Assembly: GCA_008360955.1 (NCBI GenBank)
Contig: LUCM01007302.1
Span: 47,491-111,490 of the forward strand
DNA length: 64,000 bases
Direction of reading: 5' to 3'
From: Fasciolopsis buskii
Lineage: Eukaryota; Platyhelminthes; Trematoda; Plagiorchiida; Fasciolidae
Positions 10,491 to 23,695 of the stretch are shown here, one piece after another. The position numbers were made by a program, and so were the translations under genes. Below the pieces are notes generated by a model, which saw nothing but the letters and a program-made list of their open reading frames with translations, did no database searches and had not been told where the DNA came from. Numbering within the stretch: the first letter of the stretch is position 1; every line of letters begins with the position of its first letter.

Positions 10491-12066
10491 ACCTTAAGAG
10501 TGGCGCGCAAATGGCCGCAAAGGCTAAGGGCCAGGAAACGTAATACGAGACCCGTGTTAGGACAATTGGTTCTAAAGCTTTCTGGTGCAAACGGCAGCAG
10601 TTAGGTCATTGTTGCCGTGGGTTTTAGATGGACACACGTCGAGAGTAGGATGTATGCATAGACTTTTGTTGTTTGGACACCGATTTTCCATAGTGCCATT
10701 CCTAAGTAATTCGAAACAAAGACGTTAGTAACTGGGGCTCCATCTTTAGATCACGCACAAGATCATAATTGGTTAATTGTTTGGGACATGTTTTTGCATG
10801 ACCACAGAACGACTGCCTAATTTTACGCCGTTCTTCACGGCAGTCACCTATAAGAAGACGGTTTGGGGTGGCCAGTCAATGACGGCAAAAAAGTTGGAAA
10901 CCGGTAACCAGAGAAGTTGCGTGCGCAGGTGAACTTAAACCATTGGTTTGTAGCCCAAGTGGTTCCATAAAGAAAGGGTTGGAGACAATATGCGATACGG
11001 CTCAACGCCGCAGTCTGTGGCATTCTTGTACTCAAGACCTTTCATCTTCTGTACAATAACGAAGCCTACTAATTTGTAGTTGGCTTTTGGTTTTCATTGT
11101 TCTTTTTCTTTCTGCTCAGTTGATGCTGTGGCGTGGCGACGAAAATCAGAACACAATGGCGCAATTTTGTTGGTTGACCGAATTGAACTGAACTAACCGG
11201 ATAAGGAATGGTCGCCGTCCAGCCAGAAATCTAATACTTTTGACTATCGGCCATGTTAAACAAGTAGCTTCGGTGATGAAGGATGTGTTTGTCTGCTTCC
11301 CCTAGGTTCATTATGACTCCTTTTTAGTTGTTACTGAGAAGGTTCTAATTTTTAGACAACTTCCTGGCATTGTTGATCTCAACTGGCAAACGTGCCGGAA
11401 TGGAGCTGCAGAGGATTACATAGGCCACACACAGCAACAATGCTGACGAGTAAAATTTAAGGCAGATCGTTCCTGTACAACAAAAGTGCGGCGCTCCCGG
11501 CATCGACCTTCGTGTTAACACGGCACTACCTGGCGATAATGCGAGAATTCATTCCTAAACTTCGAAGTGATCATTCGGTCGACTTGGAAGGCATGAAGTG
11601 TTTCTAGCATGGGACAGACAATGCCGCATATTTGAAGTTTACAAATAATCGTATTGTGTGGAATCCTGTTACAGGTCCTGGCGATGTCGCTAAACGGGGC
11701 ATGTGAGATCTGGCCTTGCTCGTACGCTTTTGTCAGAAAATTCGTAAAATTAAATGACCTAGGTGTGCATCAACCGTCGAGAAGGAAAATATTTTGGGAG
11801 AAGATGTCGGTTCAAATCAGTAGCGGGGATGATGCGTCTTTCGAAATGCGTTTAGTCACTTTGCTTGGGAAATTGGTAAGGCTAATCGGCCGATAGCCTG
11901 GCTTGATGACTGCAGCCCTGCGGGAAAACAAGTCAATTTCCCGTTACGGCAAGCTCGAACTTTCTTATATATACCCCTAGACGGAATCGACGGTCTCGTG
12001 TCACAGCGTCATAGAAGGTTTATTCGATAACGAACTCATATCCTGCCCCTTTTAGCTCGCAACACA
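10491..12066. other. No recognisable gene
   Basis: About 1.6 kb with only short open frames on both strands. No retroelement block, RNA gene or conserved exon was seen. A short TGAAC-type repeat lies near 11182. Confidence 0.5.
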
Positions 12067-14160
12067 ATGTCGCATTTTTTCGAATTCTTTCTAGCATTTA
12101 TCGTTCCTCTTCCTGAGGATAGCGTGCATTTTATTGTGGTTGATCTTAAATATTTATCTAACCTACCATTGGCTGTAATTGATTTGATCGACCTCTGCGT
12201 TTCTCACACCATGAGCCATTCGATTTATGAATGGCTTACTTACCATCAGGATGTCTTCTGCCTGAAAGTGCCTACTGTAATTTCGAGAAGAGCTCATTGT
12301 CTGCCTCTGGTAAGGCCCACGATATACCCTAGGTCAGCCATCCATTCCATCAGGCAAGCAAATCAAATCCGAGTTCGCCTCCGTAACTGTTCACACAAAA
12401 ATCATATTCTTCAGAAATCCCTTTCTCTTTCATCTACTTGCTTCTCTTTTGAACCCCTGCTCAAAGACAATGACAAACTTTTCATGGCGACGGCCGATGC
12501 AATCTATGGCATCTGATGGCCCTCAGAAACACCAATCATCTCAAATGGTCGTATCTCCACCCAGAAACTGAACTCTCTAAGATGATGGAAGCAACACTTC
12601 TGCAAATCCCTTACTAATTCGTGTGTGCGATATATTTCCACCCCAATAATAAAAACTGAAATCCAACGCATCAACACTACATTCGCCATCCAACTCCTGG
12701 GTGGTTACAACAGTCGCATCCTATGACAAGGCATTCGACTGTTCTGTGGGAAGAAGAAGCAAACAAAACTTCTGCGGATGTCGACAGTAACAATCGTGCC
12801 TTCATCCATCCATCCACTTATATCCCGGCCATATTTGTTCAGGGTGATGATATAGCAAGCACAAATGTTTCTAGAGAAGAGGTGCTCGGGCTTCTGCGCG
12901 CCACCGAAATGATCACAGGGTTTGGTCCTTACAGATTTTACTCAAATCCTTTATGGCGATTTGCCGTGGCTCTAGCGGATTCATTTACCCCTCTGGTTAG
13001 CTCATGCATAATTTTGTCTTTTACCCCTGACTGTTGGAGATCCGTCACTGTTATCCCCACACATAAATGCAGCAATTCTACTGCTACAGAAGAACGATTT
13101 TATCTCACCGCCTTACCATATGGCCTTAAAGTGACAGAGCCTGCTCTACTCAAGCGCACACGGTGTGCTAAGTATCCTCCTGACCACCCCTTTCAATTTG
13201 CTTATTAATTTTACATGTTCACCTTGGACGCTGTCGTTTCCTTCATTCACCACATGTGTTAGTTCTTAAAAATATCAATGAAATATCTACACTGCGTCCT
13301 TCCGGACTATTCTTCGGCATTCAGTTCGGTCCCACGGTCCCTTCTACTTCACAAACTGGAAACATTCCGTTGTCTCAGGCCTCTATCGGCATGGTTGTTT
13401 GAATACTTTGCTATCTGAACCAGATACATACAAATGGACCAGAAGTCTTCAAAACGGTTGGTTAGCAACTTAGAAGTGCTTCAGAGTGCTGTTCTTTCAC
13501 CTTATCTATTTTCTGCTGGCAGCAAGGGCTTACTAACTAGCCTCGTTTTCATCTGTTCAAGTATGCTGACAATTTTGCTCCTCTAAAGCCTTTTGGAACA
13601 AAAATGATTTTTAAAGTTTTGCCAATAACCTATCCTCCACCATCTTGCTTTACAAGAGGGTTTAGATTTCAGTGCATCTAAATGTTTTGAATGCCGGTTA
13701 GCTTGCTCATCCTTGGTCAGCCTATCCATCCAAAAGCTATTCCATCAGCTCAGAAACATTTACCAGAGTTGATTGTGCAAAACATCTGGAAGTTACTATT
13801 GATTTCGAACCCAATGGCCTAGACACTACAAGGTGAAACAAAGTACCATCTCTCGGTCCGTATGCCAATGTGTCTTACCTATCCCGTTTTACATTTCTCC
13901 TGTCAACTTTCCAGATTCACTTAGAAAAACTTCAAACTTTCTGCAGGATCTATCAGTTAGTTGCTGTGTGTCTTTCATAACACTAAGTGGGTTGTCATTA
14001 CTTCTCTTTAAGCATCACTTAAGAGCACGGAAGAAATTTTTTGACAAAATTCTTCCAGATCCCATGCATCCTCCGCAAAACGATCTTTTGCAGTTGTGCT
14101 CTCATATTTCGACACGATCCACTTTTCGTTCCATACCCTGAACAATATCTGTACGCGTAT
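12067..14160 (+). pseudogene. LINE copy, linker to RT C-terminus, broken
   Basis: A decayed LINE on the plus strand. 12723-12928 reads VSREEVLGLLRATEMITGFGP, the conserved linker before RT. PDCWRSVTVIPTHK follows. Motif A is traced as LPDYSSAFSSVPRSLLLHKL near 13300, and a piece around 13480 resembles the SGVLQGAVLSPYLF palm block but with stops. The C-terminal domain at 13833-14141 reads SRSVCQCVLPIPFYISPVNFP and, later, DKILPDPMHPPQNDLLQLC with HISTRSTFRSIP. The same family appears inverted at 22.2-24.5 kb and again at 49.2-50.5 kb. Multiple frameshifts make it inactive. Confidence 0.8.
12318..12928 (+). repeat. Near-identical inverted repeat arm (left)
   Basis: Matches the reverse complement of 23696-24306 (coordinates sum to 36624) with one mismatch noticed over 611 bp. 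At both ends the match stops abruptly, but the two LINE copies stay homologous at roughly 60-65 percent by eye. The arm spans the pre-RT linker. Confidence 0.88.
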
Positions 14161-14436
14161 TATATGCACTGTGATGCATTACAGTTTGGCATTTAGAGAA
14201 AACTCAACCACTGCCGTACCGCTTGAATAGGAAACTGCAGGATCTCGTTGGTGCGTCTACCAGAGATGGATGAAGTCAGGGCTCATGGGAAAATGTGGGT
14301 TAATGCATAAGGCCTCGAGAAACTGCATCTGTGGGAGCAACATTGTGACGCATTGCAGTTACTGCGGACGCAGAAAATTAAAGACGGCCAGTTATCGGGA
14401 GGAAGCTAAAAAGGCCGCCGAATCGTAATGTGGAAA

Positions 14437-15175
14437 CTATACTATAGTGAACGGGGATTTATTGGTGGAACCCTGGGTGGGATCAAGATGTACTGAGATA
14501 AAAGCTCTTTGCGGATCAAGCTGGGCCAGTGCTGATCTGCCCAACTTTTGACCTGCATCTGTTGCGGATAGAACGGCTATATTTTGCCTCTTCGTGGAAG
14601 CCCTGTTGAGTAATGCATAGGAAACATGCATGATCCTTCCTCCAAGCAGCTACTAATATTTCTGGGCCAGGTTTGTCTCCCTTTTGTATGAGGGGGGAAA
14701 CGAATGAGAATTTGCTGGAGTATTGCAGACCAAGGAGAGATGAAAGAATGACTTCCTGGTTAATTTCAAAGTTTCCAGTAGCATTGCGGCATTTATGTGC
14801 CATTATGTTGCTTTTGTGGGCCGCGGATTTCATTCACCAAGTTGTGCACCACGAATCAAGCAACAGATCATTTTTACGTGCTTTGAGGTGGCATAGCGGG
14901 CGGTGGGGAAAACGTAAATATAATTTTTACTTCACCTGCAGCTAGAGAAGAAATGCCATTTCTATTGATTTGAAAAATGCTGTCGATGTAAGTCCGGAGC
15001 AGTAGTGGACCTATTATGCCTCCTTCAATAACCTCTCTAGTAATGAGGCAAGGCTCACATAGAGTTACATTTACGTTCACTACCTGTATTCTAGGGGTCA
15101 AACTGGAGAAGAACCAAACCAGTAGGTGGGTTGTTATATCGTAGCTTTTGATTTTGATGAGATCCTAACTATAAG
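14437..15175 (-). pseudogene. LINE RT fragment, second family
   Basis: Minus-strand frames read IQVVNVNVTLCEPCLITREV, then IEGGIIGPLLLRTYIDSIFQ (the palm entry block, usually IQGSVIGPLL) and EVKIIFTFS where the FADD box should be; the box is destroyed (SSLAAGEVKII). A shifted frame continues with NATGNFEINQEVILSS, GLQYSSKFSF and, later, SIRNRCRSKVGQ. The order is that of a Jockey/CR1-type RT palm and thumb. The same family is seen at 24.8-26.8 kb, where the C-terminus is better preserved. Confidence 0.75.
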
Positions 15176-18100
15176 GCACGTGATCATAATGCTCCCTCGC
15201 CTCTAAATCCTTTGTCGCGTAGCCAGTGATGGCAGCCAGACACAGGAAAGATGTGCCAGTCCGCTTAACCGCAGAGCATCTGGTTTCAACCAGATACCAA
15301 AATGATTCTACAACCTAAGTAGATGGGGCAGTGGCATTGACTGTAGACGGTAACAGGCGCGTTGGAATCACCAGCTGAAACTTATTGTGGCTTGTTTGGC
15401 TTGAAGAACTTTGGTCAGCGGTGTAAAATACTAATCTGTAAATGTCCCCCTTTATTAGATAACCAAATACATTCAGTAGAAGCAAATAACACTTAACAAT
15501 TTACGCGGCCTGCTCGCATTATGCTTCCGTCAAAATTTGCCGATTCTATTTCTTCTGAAAAGCGCCACCTTGATTGTGTCGCGGGTCTTAAGACGACTGC
15601 TTATTCGCGTTTCATAGATATGGACTTTAGGCTTTCGGTGTGCTGTTGCACTGGCGGCGGACGTGGGGCTCGTATTTTTTACAATTTGATGATGACTCAG
15701 TACAGTGGTGTAGAAACTTGCGGATACGTCTGTCCTTGATTTGGGATCTACACCAGTTTGACTGCGCACTGCTTGAATATTCCAAGCTGAAACCTTAAAA
15801 ATAGGTCAGTGCTGTTTTGGGTTGCGTATTGAACAGCCATAGACCATCTATAGTATGCGCGTTTCTACCTCATTGCCGACGACATTTCCTTTATTTGTCT
15901 GTGAACAATGGTTAGCCAGTGTTCTTCGTCCTTTTCAAAGGCTTTTGACTATTTTCTTGGCTCCAGGATCCATGGTATCCATGGGGCATAAATACTCTTG
16001 TCACCAGCTGCTTTGGTCTGTTTTGACAAGATTTGCCTTGCACTCAAGGTTTTTGGAGACTATTTTATGACATTTTTCAACATTCATGTCCATTTTATAG
16101 ACCCGGAAAATCCCAACACTGCAGACACCTCCGCGCCCGCCACCACGGTCCAGTTGAACTCCGCATCCGCGATGCGCATCGTTGGTGCGTACAAACAATT
16201 TGTTCCTCTTGATATGCCAGTTTTGCTATTTTTTCTCACTTTGTACCGAAATGTTTATCTGCTTGTCCAATGTAACTTGCGATGCCCCTGTAACATTTGA
16301 TCATGCAACCAAGCATGCCTCTCAAACTTTCCGAGAAATATACGAATAATATTAATGACACCACTTGCGTGGTGTCGATAATGGTTAACATAAGCACTCC
16401 ATTCATCTGCGGAAAAGGAGAGGTTTGTCACGCGATTGGCCTTCCTGAATCTTCTCCGGTGGTAGTGCATCCATTGATGAGGATTTCTGAGTCAGTTATA
16501 TCACTGGTTGGCCAAGTTTACTTGAGGCGTGGCCTAAGAATCAGTGTCAGACATCACCTACTCATCTTCTAGAAATTTATTGCAAAGGCCTACAAAATTG
16601 TATCTTAGATACCGGAACAAACGCTCAAGAGCTGATGCAGTATTGCCACAGTCAGCTGGTTCTTTTCAGGGGTGCATAGAGCGGCAGGGGATTTTGGTCG
16701 GTTGGCGGCATTGGAAAAGTGAAGTTTGTGGGAAAGACGATGTCCTTGAGGAATGGTAGGGTTTTGTCTTCAAGGAAGACTTTAATTCCACCATTGCTGG
16801 CACTAGCAACAGAGGAAGAGATTTTCCCTATTTTCTTACAAAAAAATCATTTCATAAGGTATTAGCCTCGGGACTAGTGTTTTCGGGGATCGTGTCTTAA
16901 CTTTTTCTTTGGTTATCTTGCGACCGCTACCTCGTGGATCAGTTCGCTCAGAGTAGCTTACTTGGACATAGAACCTTTCACTTCTAGATTGCTTTTGAAA
17001 TGACTGTTTTGCCCTCTATAAGTAAGTGGATACCAGTTTTTTGCTCCATACGGCTCCGCCATCGCCTGGTCTGTTCATAAGATGACTTTAGGATTTCTCC
17101 TCTTTAGTTTCCACTTCCTTTGCCGCCCCAAGCTGAAGGCGCCAGAGTGCAAGCCATATGCAATCGCGCAAACTTGGAGAAATTTAATAAGTGGTTTGCT
17201 CCTACCTGGCTCTGTCGAAGGGTACCTACAAAATGCCGTTCTGTTGCGTTCACCCTTTCTGATCATCTCTCCATCTTCACTTGACGATAACCCGTCATCC
17301 ATTTTCTTTTCGATCAGACTTCGCCCCATTTATTCAACTTAGTGTGTATCCGTCTACGGCACACTTTGATTTCGCTTTTCCTTTCAGTCCTGGCTGGCTG
17401 TCTTTCTGCATTCTTGGTATAGGCTGGCCTACACGACAGGCCAGAAAACGCTTCATAGGTAAGGTGGCTTGCCCAGTGCCTCGTTGCCTTACCCTTTTTA
17501 ATTCACTATGTATTTTTTGCCAGATGAGATGGTTCGTCTCACAGAAACTAGCCGCTCAGCTTCAGGATATGTTCATTACAAATTCTGAGAGTATTCCGTT
17601 GGCCAAATGCACTGAAATTTGATAGGGCAAGGTGGGATGAGGCGGTTGAACTTCTGTGCGTATATATCTGGGGCCCTATTAACCGTAAAAAGTCGGGTCG
17701 TGAACTGCTGAACATTATGCATGGGCAAACCGCGATAATCCTGGCCAAATGCCTTCTCAAATGTGAACAGTTTATTTCTGCCACCTTCCTTTCATGGAAG
17801 CTCCCAGAATTGCTGATCCACTGTAATCTATGTACTTCCTGCTCACTTTTGGACATAATTTGAGGAAAATACTTTTAATGTTAGTATACATAAAAAGCAG
17901 AAAATGATTAGTCAGGAGACAAGTGTTGATCCCAACTGACTGGCCAACATTTGCAGAAGGCAGTGATGGTCAGTTCGGCCTAACGTTGCAGGTGAACTTT
18001 AGAGAGATAATTTCAGTCTTTTTTGTTATTGGTTTGCTTCAATGAGTATATTTGTACTCGCTGAATCTTTGTTTTCGTTTCGATCACATTTTGTGCAGCC

Positions 18101-21100
18101 AAGCAGCTCTTTATGCTGTATACGTTTGTTCATTGATACAGTAAACCTACGGGGCGGAAGGGTCAATTATACCGATATTTGACATATATTATTGCATAAA
18201 TTAGAAACCTTAGCAAACACATCCTTTGCTTTATTATTTGATGCTTTGTTCTTATACTCGGGATTTCTGGACGTCAGTAGATTCCGTGAAACATGAAATA
18301 TGGAGTTACCAGTTGGTTCTGTTGAACACTGCACGTAACGAACATTCCTATTAGGCGGCCGTGACAGCGTTCAACGTTTTTCTTGTGAGTGCATGTTGCT
18401 TGTGCAGAAATCAAAGGCGAAACATAGAGACTGGTTTACAAACGGTGTCTTTACAAGTTGTAAATTGTGAGGTGGCATTCGTCATTCTTTACATTTTCAT
18501 GTTTCACTTTCTTAGCCGGAGATTGGATAAGTCAATGGATAAATAAGCATGATGAGAGACCCTGCCGCCTTATCCTCTCCCTCTGGTAAATTCACTCATG
18601 CTTTATAACCGACTTTAAACCTGTGGAAGCATTCCGATTAGGCTGCATCCGAATCGCAATCTACTCTGCTAGAGTTCGAGGCAACAGAACCCATGAATTA
18701 AGGCGCAGAAGCTGAAAGATGGGGCGCCGCTTTTGTTGATAGAAGGAGAATATAGTATCGGTTCTGGAAAGTTGATGGAGATTATTGTAAAAATGATGTA
18801 AAGACTCCATTGCCTGTGGCACATATGGCATCCGTCTCGGGCGATGAAGTTCATGGCAGTCCGAAAGCTTTAGGTTATAGCTGCGGAAAGAAGGATGCTT
18901 GGTTAGTGGCTCCGTCAGATTACAGAAGTCGTTGTTCATCGCGACGTCGCCTAATTGCGAAATGCTGTACTTTCATGGCTGTAAAGTGCATTGCCGTTCA
19001 TTCTTTAGAGGGTCGGAAAAGCAGACAACGTCACTTGTAGTTCACGAGAACCAAAGTTTAAAGAATGCCTGGGAGAAACTTTGAATCAAAATCATCTGAT
19101 CGTTCATGCAATAATGGACGACAATGAAAGGTTCGGGAGTGCCAATCGAAATCGGAAGTCAATGATCACAATAATACTAATGATAATAATAATTATAAAC
19201 AGCATTATAGAAATGCACAGGAACAACTGCGGTATGTCTGACATTATTTTGTCATAAGTAATGAGGCTGCCTTGGATACGCCGCCTCAGTGCAAGCCCGC
19301 AGATTGAGACGGACAAGTGAAATCAGCAAAACCAACAGCTGCGTTTTTGTGGTTTGTGCAAAATTGATTCAGCGCAAGCTGAATTGTGTCGATATGGTTA
19401 CAGACACCTCATAGAAAGACGGAAACCAGATTTCGATTCAGCTGAGAGCAATCAGGAGTAACAGAAATGAACTAATTGCATGGGTTTGGGGCTGCTAATT
19501 GCATAAAGTGTGGGAGCTCGCATATCTATGAGAATGGTCCCGGATTTCTGGATGTAGAAGTGCAATGGAAGTTTGTGTCCCATTGGAAACTGCCTTACAT
19601 ACCTTTGTTCCGGAATGCATGTTGGCAGGGTTTCGGTTACCAAACCCTGCACAGGTCGGAAGTTCTTTCTTTAACACCATCGATTACCGCATCGAGGATT
19701 TCCCGGCGTCATTTAGCTCACTTCGTGTCCAGTGCTCCTATATATGCAGTAGAGCTGGGAACCAACTGCAATTGGACCCCAAATGGGATTTGTCGTAGTG
19801 AGCACTCGTTTGACTGCTGGGAGAGGAATCTGACAAATAATAGTGAATATTGCCAACAGGATTTGTCTGAGCGCAACCAGGGGAAGAGTGGGCGTAAGTA
19901 GTCCCGTAAATACATACACAGGTTACAGCAAAACGGCACCGGTTCTAAATAAATTAGCTTAAGCCCAGGCCAAGGTGGATTTACAGTCACCTCACGCTAG
20001 TGGTTCAAACATGCATATCTTGGTAGTTCTTTTAAACGGTTAGGCTCTATTGAAACAGATATAGTCACAGAATATGTCCTGCAGTACAAATGATGTTTGT
20101 GGTAGATGCCTTTCGGCTCGCAGTGTATAATAGCAGCGAAGAAGGGCGAACGGACCCGCACTCCGACTAAAACCTTTCAGATTGGGCCTAAAAAGATCCA
20201 CTGCGCACCGATCACAGAGAAAACTGACAACTCTTCGCGCCGCACAGATCATGATATATGAAAACACTAGAATGTCTCAGAAATCATTCGAAAGTAGGCC
20301 ATCCATGGAAAAAGGGATTGCTATAACTAGCTCGCAAATGAATGCAGAAGCCAAAGACGTGGCAATACAGTGAAGAGAAGAGCATCCCTGTGGCCGGAAT
20401 CCCCGGTGAAATGTTTCTGCTAAGAGATGGAGTCCAGAGACCGAGGTCGGAATGAATTACTCTGCTGTCAACATTAAGCTTTTGGAGCAAGGATTCGCTT
20501 TGCCGTGCCAAACAGTGAGTAGAAATAGAAGCTGAGAAAGCATTTTGGAAAAGTACCTTTTGCGTCGGAATTTCTGAGAACACTAGCGTGCAGCTCACCA
20601 TAGCGTGTCGCATTGCCTATGTTTTCCCTCGCTCAAAAGTTCTTTCGTTTGAAATAACCGCGTGCTTTTGGAGGCTGCTGGATGAATACCCGCATAACAA
20701 GCTCACTTTTGCCATGCACTGACATTGGTTTTTTCAGGTCGTTGTGCTCTCTTTTTGGAGTTTTTGCTTATGCTTGCAGATTGATTAGTCTATGATGCAG
20801 CATCGTAGAATTTACATAGGAATTGTTTTTTGGATTCAGAGTGTGACTGTGATCCCGCGTTGCTCACATAGATCCACCTAATCGCGTTGTTTAGTTTGAA
20901 AAAAGGGTAGATAGGAAACACCCAAAATAAAAACAGAAGAAACAACTGGCATGGAATTACATCCTCAAAGTCTAGAGGAATTTCGGGGGCATTTTGTTCT
21001 ATTAAGATGGTTGGATCTCGCAATCAGTTCAGTGCCAGGTCGTTTCGACGATTTTATGATAATGAGCGTCTAATAGCAGAATTAGAAACAGTTACCAGTA

Positions 21101-22165
21101 GCTAAAAAGCAGACCGGTGGGGCAGAGAGTCACGACGCGGTGATTGGGGTGATTTATTGTTGATAATTGGCCAAAGGATATATGTCGGACAGATAGAAAA
21201 ATCACATTCTGGTCATGCACCCGATTTCGTCGACTCAGTCGCTCATCAGCCTAATCAGGGTGGGGCTGGTGACATTCAAAGAGCGCTCCAATTGGCTCTG
21301 CAGATTCGTAAAGCAGTAGGAAAATCTCTTATTTAACGTGTGGATCGTTTACACTAATGAGTGGAGGGAAATGAACCAGTATTCAGGGGTACGGAAGGCG
21401 TAAGACGACGGTAGATATAAATACGGAACGAGCTAGAAAAAACAAACGCACTAGAAGCTGGCTATATCTACTGTTTAGAAGTCATGAATTATAGTCAACT
21501 CTAGGAAACCATTGCTTTGAGGCACAAGAAATGGTCGGGACAAGCAGGTGTGCTTAGGGAATTGGTCAAGAAGTAGGAAGAAAGCAGGTGTACGTTTGCA
21601 TTCTTATACATAGTTGGAACAATAAGGTTTATGGATAGAAAGCTATATTTTTGGGCAATAGGAATCATTTGTAAAGATAGAAGAAAGATGATATGCTTTC
21701 GATGTGTAGCTGTATGTATGCAAGCGGCATGTTTTGATGTCGGTGATCAACTTGACGCTGGGAAACAGGGAGACGAGGGTAGTGCTATATGGTTTTCAAT
21801 GAAATTGATGAAAAATATTATCAGAAAAGGAAAAATTCAATGAATGCGGCGGCAAAGCGTAAGGAGCAGGACGTAGGGCCACGGTGATGGAAGAGATAGG
21901 AGTTGGGAACTGACTAATCTGAACAGGGAGATATCAAATACGGTTAATATAATGTATTGTCTTGTGTCATACAGATCTTTGCGTACACTAGATAATTCTG
22001 CACTTCAGTGAAAAATGTGAGAGTAAAAGATAAAAAGGGGAAATCAGCAAATAAAGTAAAATTGTATTCATCACCTCGTAAAAAATGTGGAAACTCATCG
22101 AGAAATAATCATAGCACATTATGATACATTGCTCCTGAATTCCACAGAAATCCGATCACGGTTTA
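15176..22165. other. 7-kb stretch without recognisable genes
   Basis: Many short overlapping open frames on both strands, none above about 141 codons and none with a domain I recognise. There is a small TAATAATAAT run near 19180. The region lies between two inverted LINE copies and may be older decayed repeats or intron. Confidence 0.5.
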
Positions 22166-22593
22166 TCAAAATTTATGCAAAATATGGGACAGTGAAGTTC
22201 GTTTAGATATTGATCCCGAACGGCATGGAACGAAAATCGGATCGTGTAAAAATATGAGGGTGGCACTTTGAAAGATAGTTGTGCAGAGGGTGCGTGGGTT
22301 CAGGAAGAAGTGTGTTGGCGAATTTCTCACGTGCTGATACGTGTTGATCATACAGATTAAGTAACCATTCAGCTAATGGCACGAAGGACACACGAATAAT
22401 AATTGATAGCCCCGGGGAAAAATCCTAAAGTCCTTTTTAAGTGGGCCTGTATATATAACTGGAGAACAGTAAAGGGGGATTGGGACGAAAAATGTTTAGT
22501 TTGTGAAGTAGAGGGGACCGTGAGACCTAATCAAGTGCCGACGAATTGTTTAGAAGGAGGAAGCGCATATATGTCGTTGATGAATTAAAGCAA

Positions 22594-23430
22594 TTACAGA
22601 CTTGGTGAGTGGGGGCCTGTTAGCTTTGTAAGCAAAATTAATAGGGTCGTCAGGAAGATACATGGAAGAACGCAGATGTCTAAGTATAGGATGCGCCGAC
22701 AGTATAAGACCAGAAGATACGTGTACAATGCGTGATACACGCCCTGCTGCCACGTTCTGTCATGACGTACACAGCACAATACGGCTGAGTAGATAGTCAG
22801 GCAAACCACGGCGCTCAGGCCGTAATAAGTCAATGGGAGTGAAATAAAAGGAAAAACAATCTCAGAAGAACATCCTGGTGCGGCGACCAGAACGGCATAA
22901 AACTCATCTAGACTTTGTGGAATACATGAATGTATGGTTACTGAACCCAGCGGAGAAAAGAGAAGTAGGGAGAACAGTGCAGTGATTACATGGATTAATA
23001 GGCAAACCAGGGGTAAGTAAAGAGTTCGCCGAAAACACTGACCCGCCTCTACTGCTGCAGGTAGCTGTGAAATAATCCGAGTGGGATGCAATTCGGTGAT
23101 CGAAGAGGTCACCTTTGGTATTGGTCGGATACGACCTGCAACTGGAGAAGACCGACTTGTGCAGCCATTTGAGGGTAACAAGAAAAAAATTATAACCGGT
23201 AAGATTGCTGTGAAGCTTAGGTATAACCATCCATGGAAGTCAGGAGGTGTTATACACGGTTCGCATTGGCTGGGTCGAATCTCAGGTCGATTGGTGACAC
23301 GAGTACCCCAGGAACATGGCCCGCACTCACTATGGTTTCCCACACGACCGCAGAATTTTCCTGGGCACTTGGGGAAAAATCTCCAATCATTATTCCACAG
23401 GATTTTCTGTACTGATGTAGTTTGGTTCAT
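22594..23430 (-). CDS. Hypothetical 278-codon ORF, mostly inside the insertion
   Basis: This is the longest open frame in the window. It starts 62 bp inside one end of the 750-bp insertion and reads through the other end into LINE sequence in a frame different from the RT trace. The product has a Cys-containing N-terminal part (GRVGNHSECGPC) and several hydrophobic stretches such as LYLSFTAILPVIIFFLL and CLLIHVITALFSLLLFSPL, so membrane segments are possible. I recognise no family. A chance open frame is a real possibility, because the antisense frames are also fairly open. Confidence 0.2.
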   Translation of the reverse strand: MNQTTSVQKILWNNDWRFFPKCPGKFCGRVGNHSECGPCSWGTRVTNRPEIRPSQCEPCITPPDFHGWLYLSFTAILPVIIFFLLPSNGCTSRSSPVAGRIRPIPKVTSSITELHPTRIISQLPAAVEAGQCFRRTLYLPLVCLLIHVITALFSLLLFSPLGSVTIHSCIPQSLDEFYAVLVAAPGCSSEIVFPFISLPLTYYGLSAVVCLTIYSAVLCCVRHDRTWQQGVYHALYTYLLVLYCRRILYLDICVLPCIFLTTLLILLTKLTGPHSPSL

Positions 23431-23492
23431 TTAAAGCGCCAAGTAAGGCGAGCAAGATTTTCAGGAAAGCATGCACTAGTACACAGCAGGGC
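22741..23492. mobile_element. About 750-bp insertion inside the LINE, with short inverted ends
   Basis: Compared with the copy at 12.9-13.2 kb, the coding trace breaks between a LTALTLTVLC block and RVSRIVH, with about 750 bp of unrelated DNA between. The ends carry the inverted 9-mers GCCCTGCTG (22741-22749) and CAGCAGGGC (23484-23492). That looks like a small terminal-inverted-repeat element, but no target-site duplication is clear. The longest open frame of the window lies mostly inside it. Confidence 0.4.
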
Positions 23493-23695
23493 AGAGAACC
23501 GTTAAGGTTAAGGCAGTGAGGCAAAATCGATTTTCTAAAGCGGCGGATCTGGCAGATTTAGAAGCGTGAATAAAAGTGAGGGGTCTACAACAGCCAGGGA
23601 GGGAAGACGAGGATAATTATGAGTTAACCAAAGAAGCAAATACATCTTTCACAACCACGTCACCATGCCTTAAAGTAGCTGAAGACAGACTGTCT

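Noticed and set aside
19476..19901. 141-codon plus-strand frame with several Cys and Trp
   Set aside because: No recognisable domain, overlapping frames of similar length on both strands, no splice or start context. Not called as a gene.
21200..21262. Minus-strand CTGATGA and GAAA at hammerhead-like spacing, with a short stem II between them
   Set aside because: Stem II needs a bulged base, no stem III with a following UH can be drawn, and the stem I match (CACCC with GGGTG) lies too far from the core. Probably chance.
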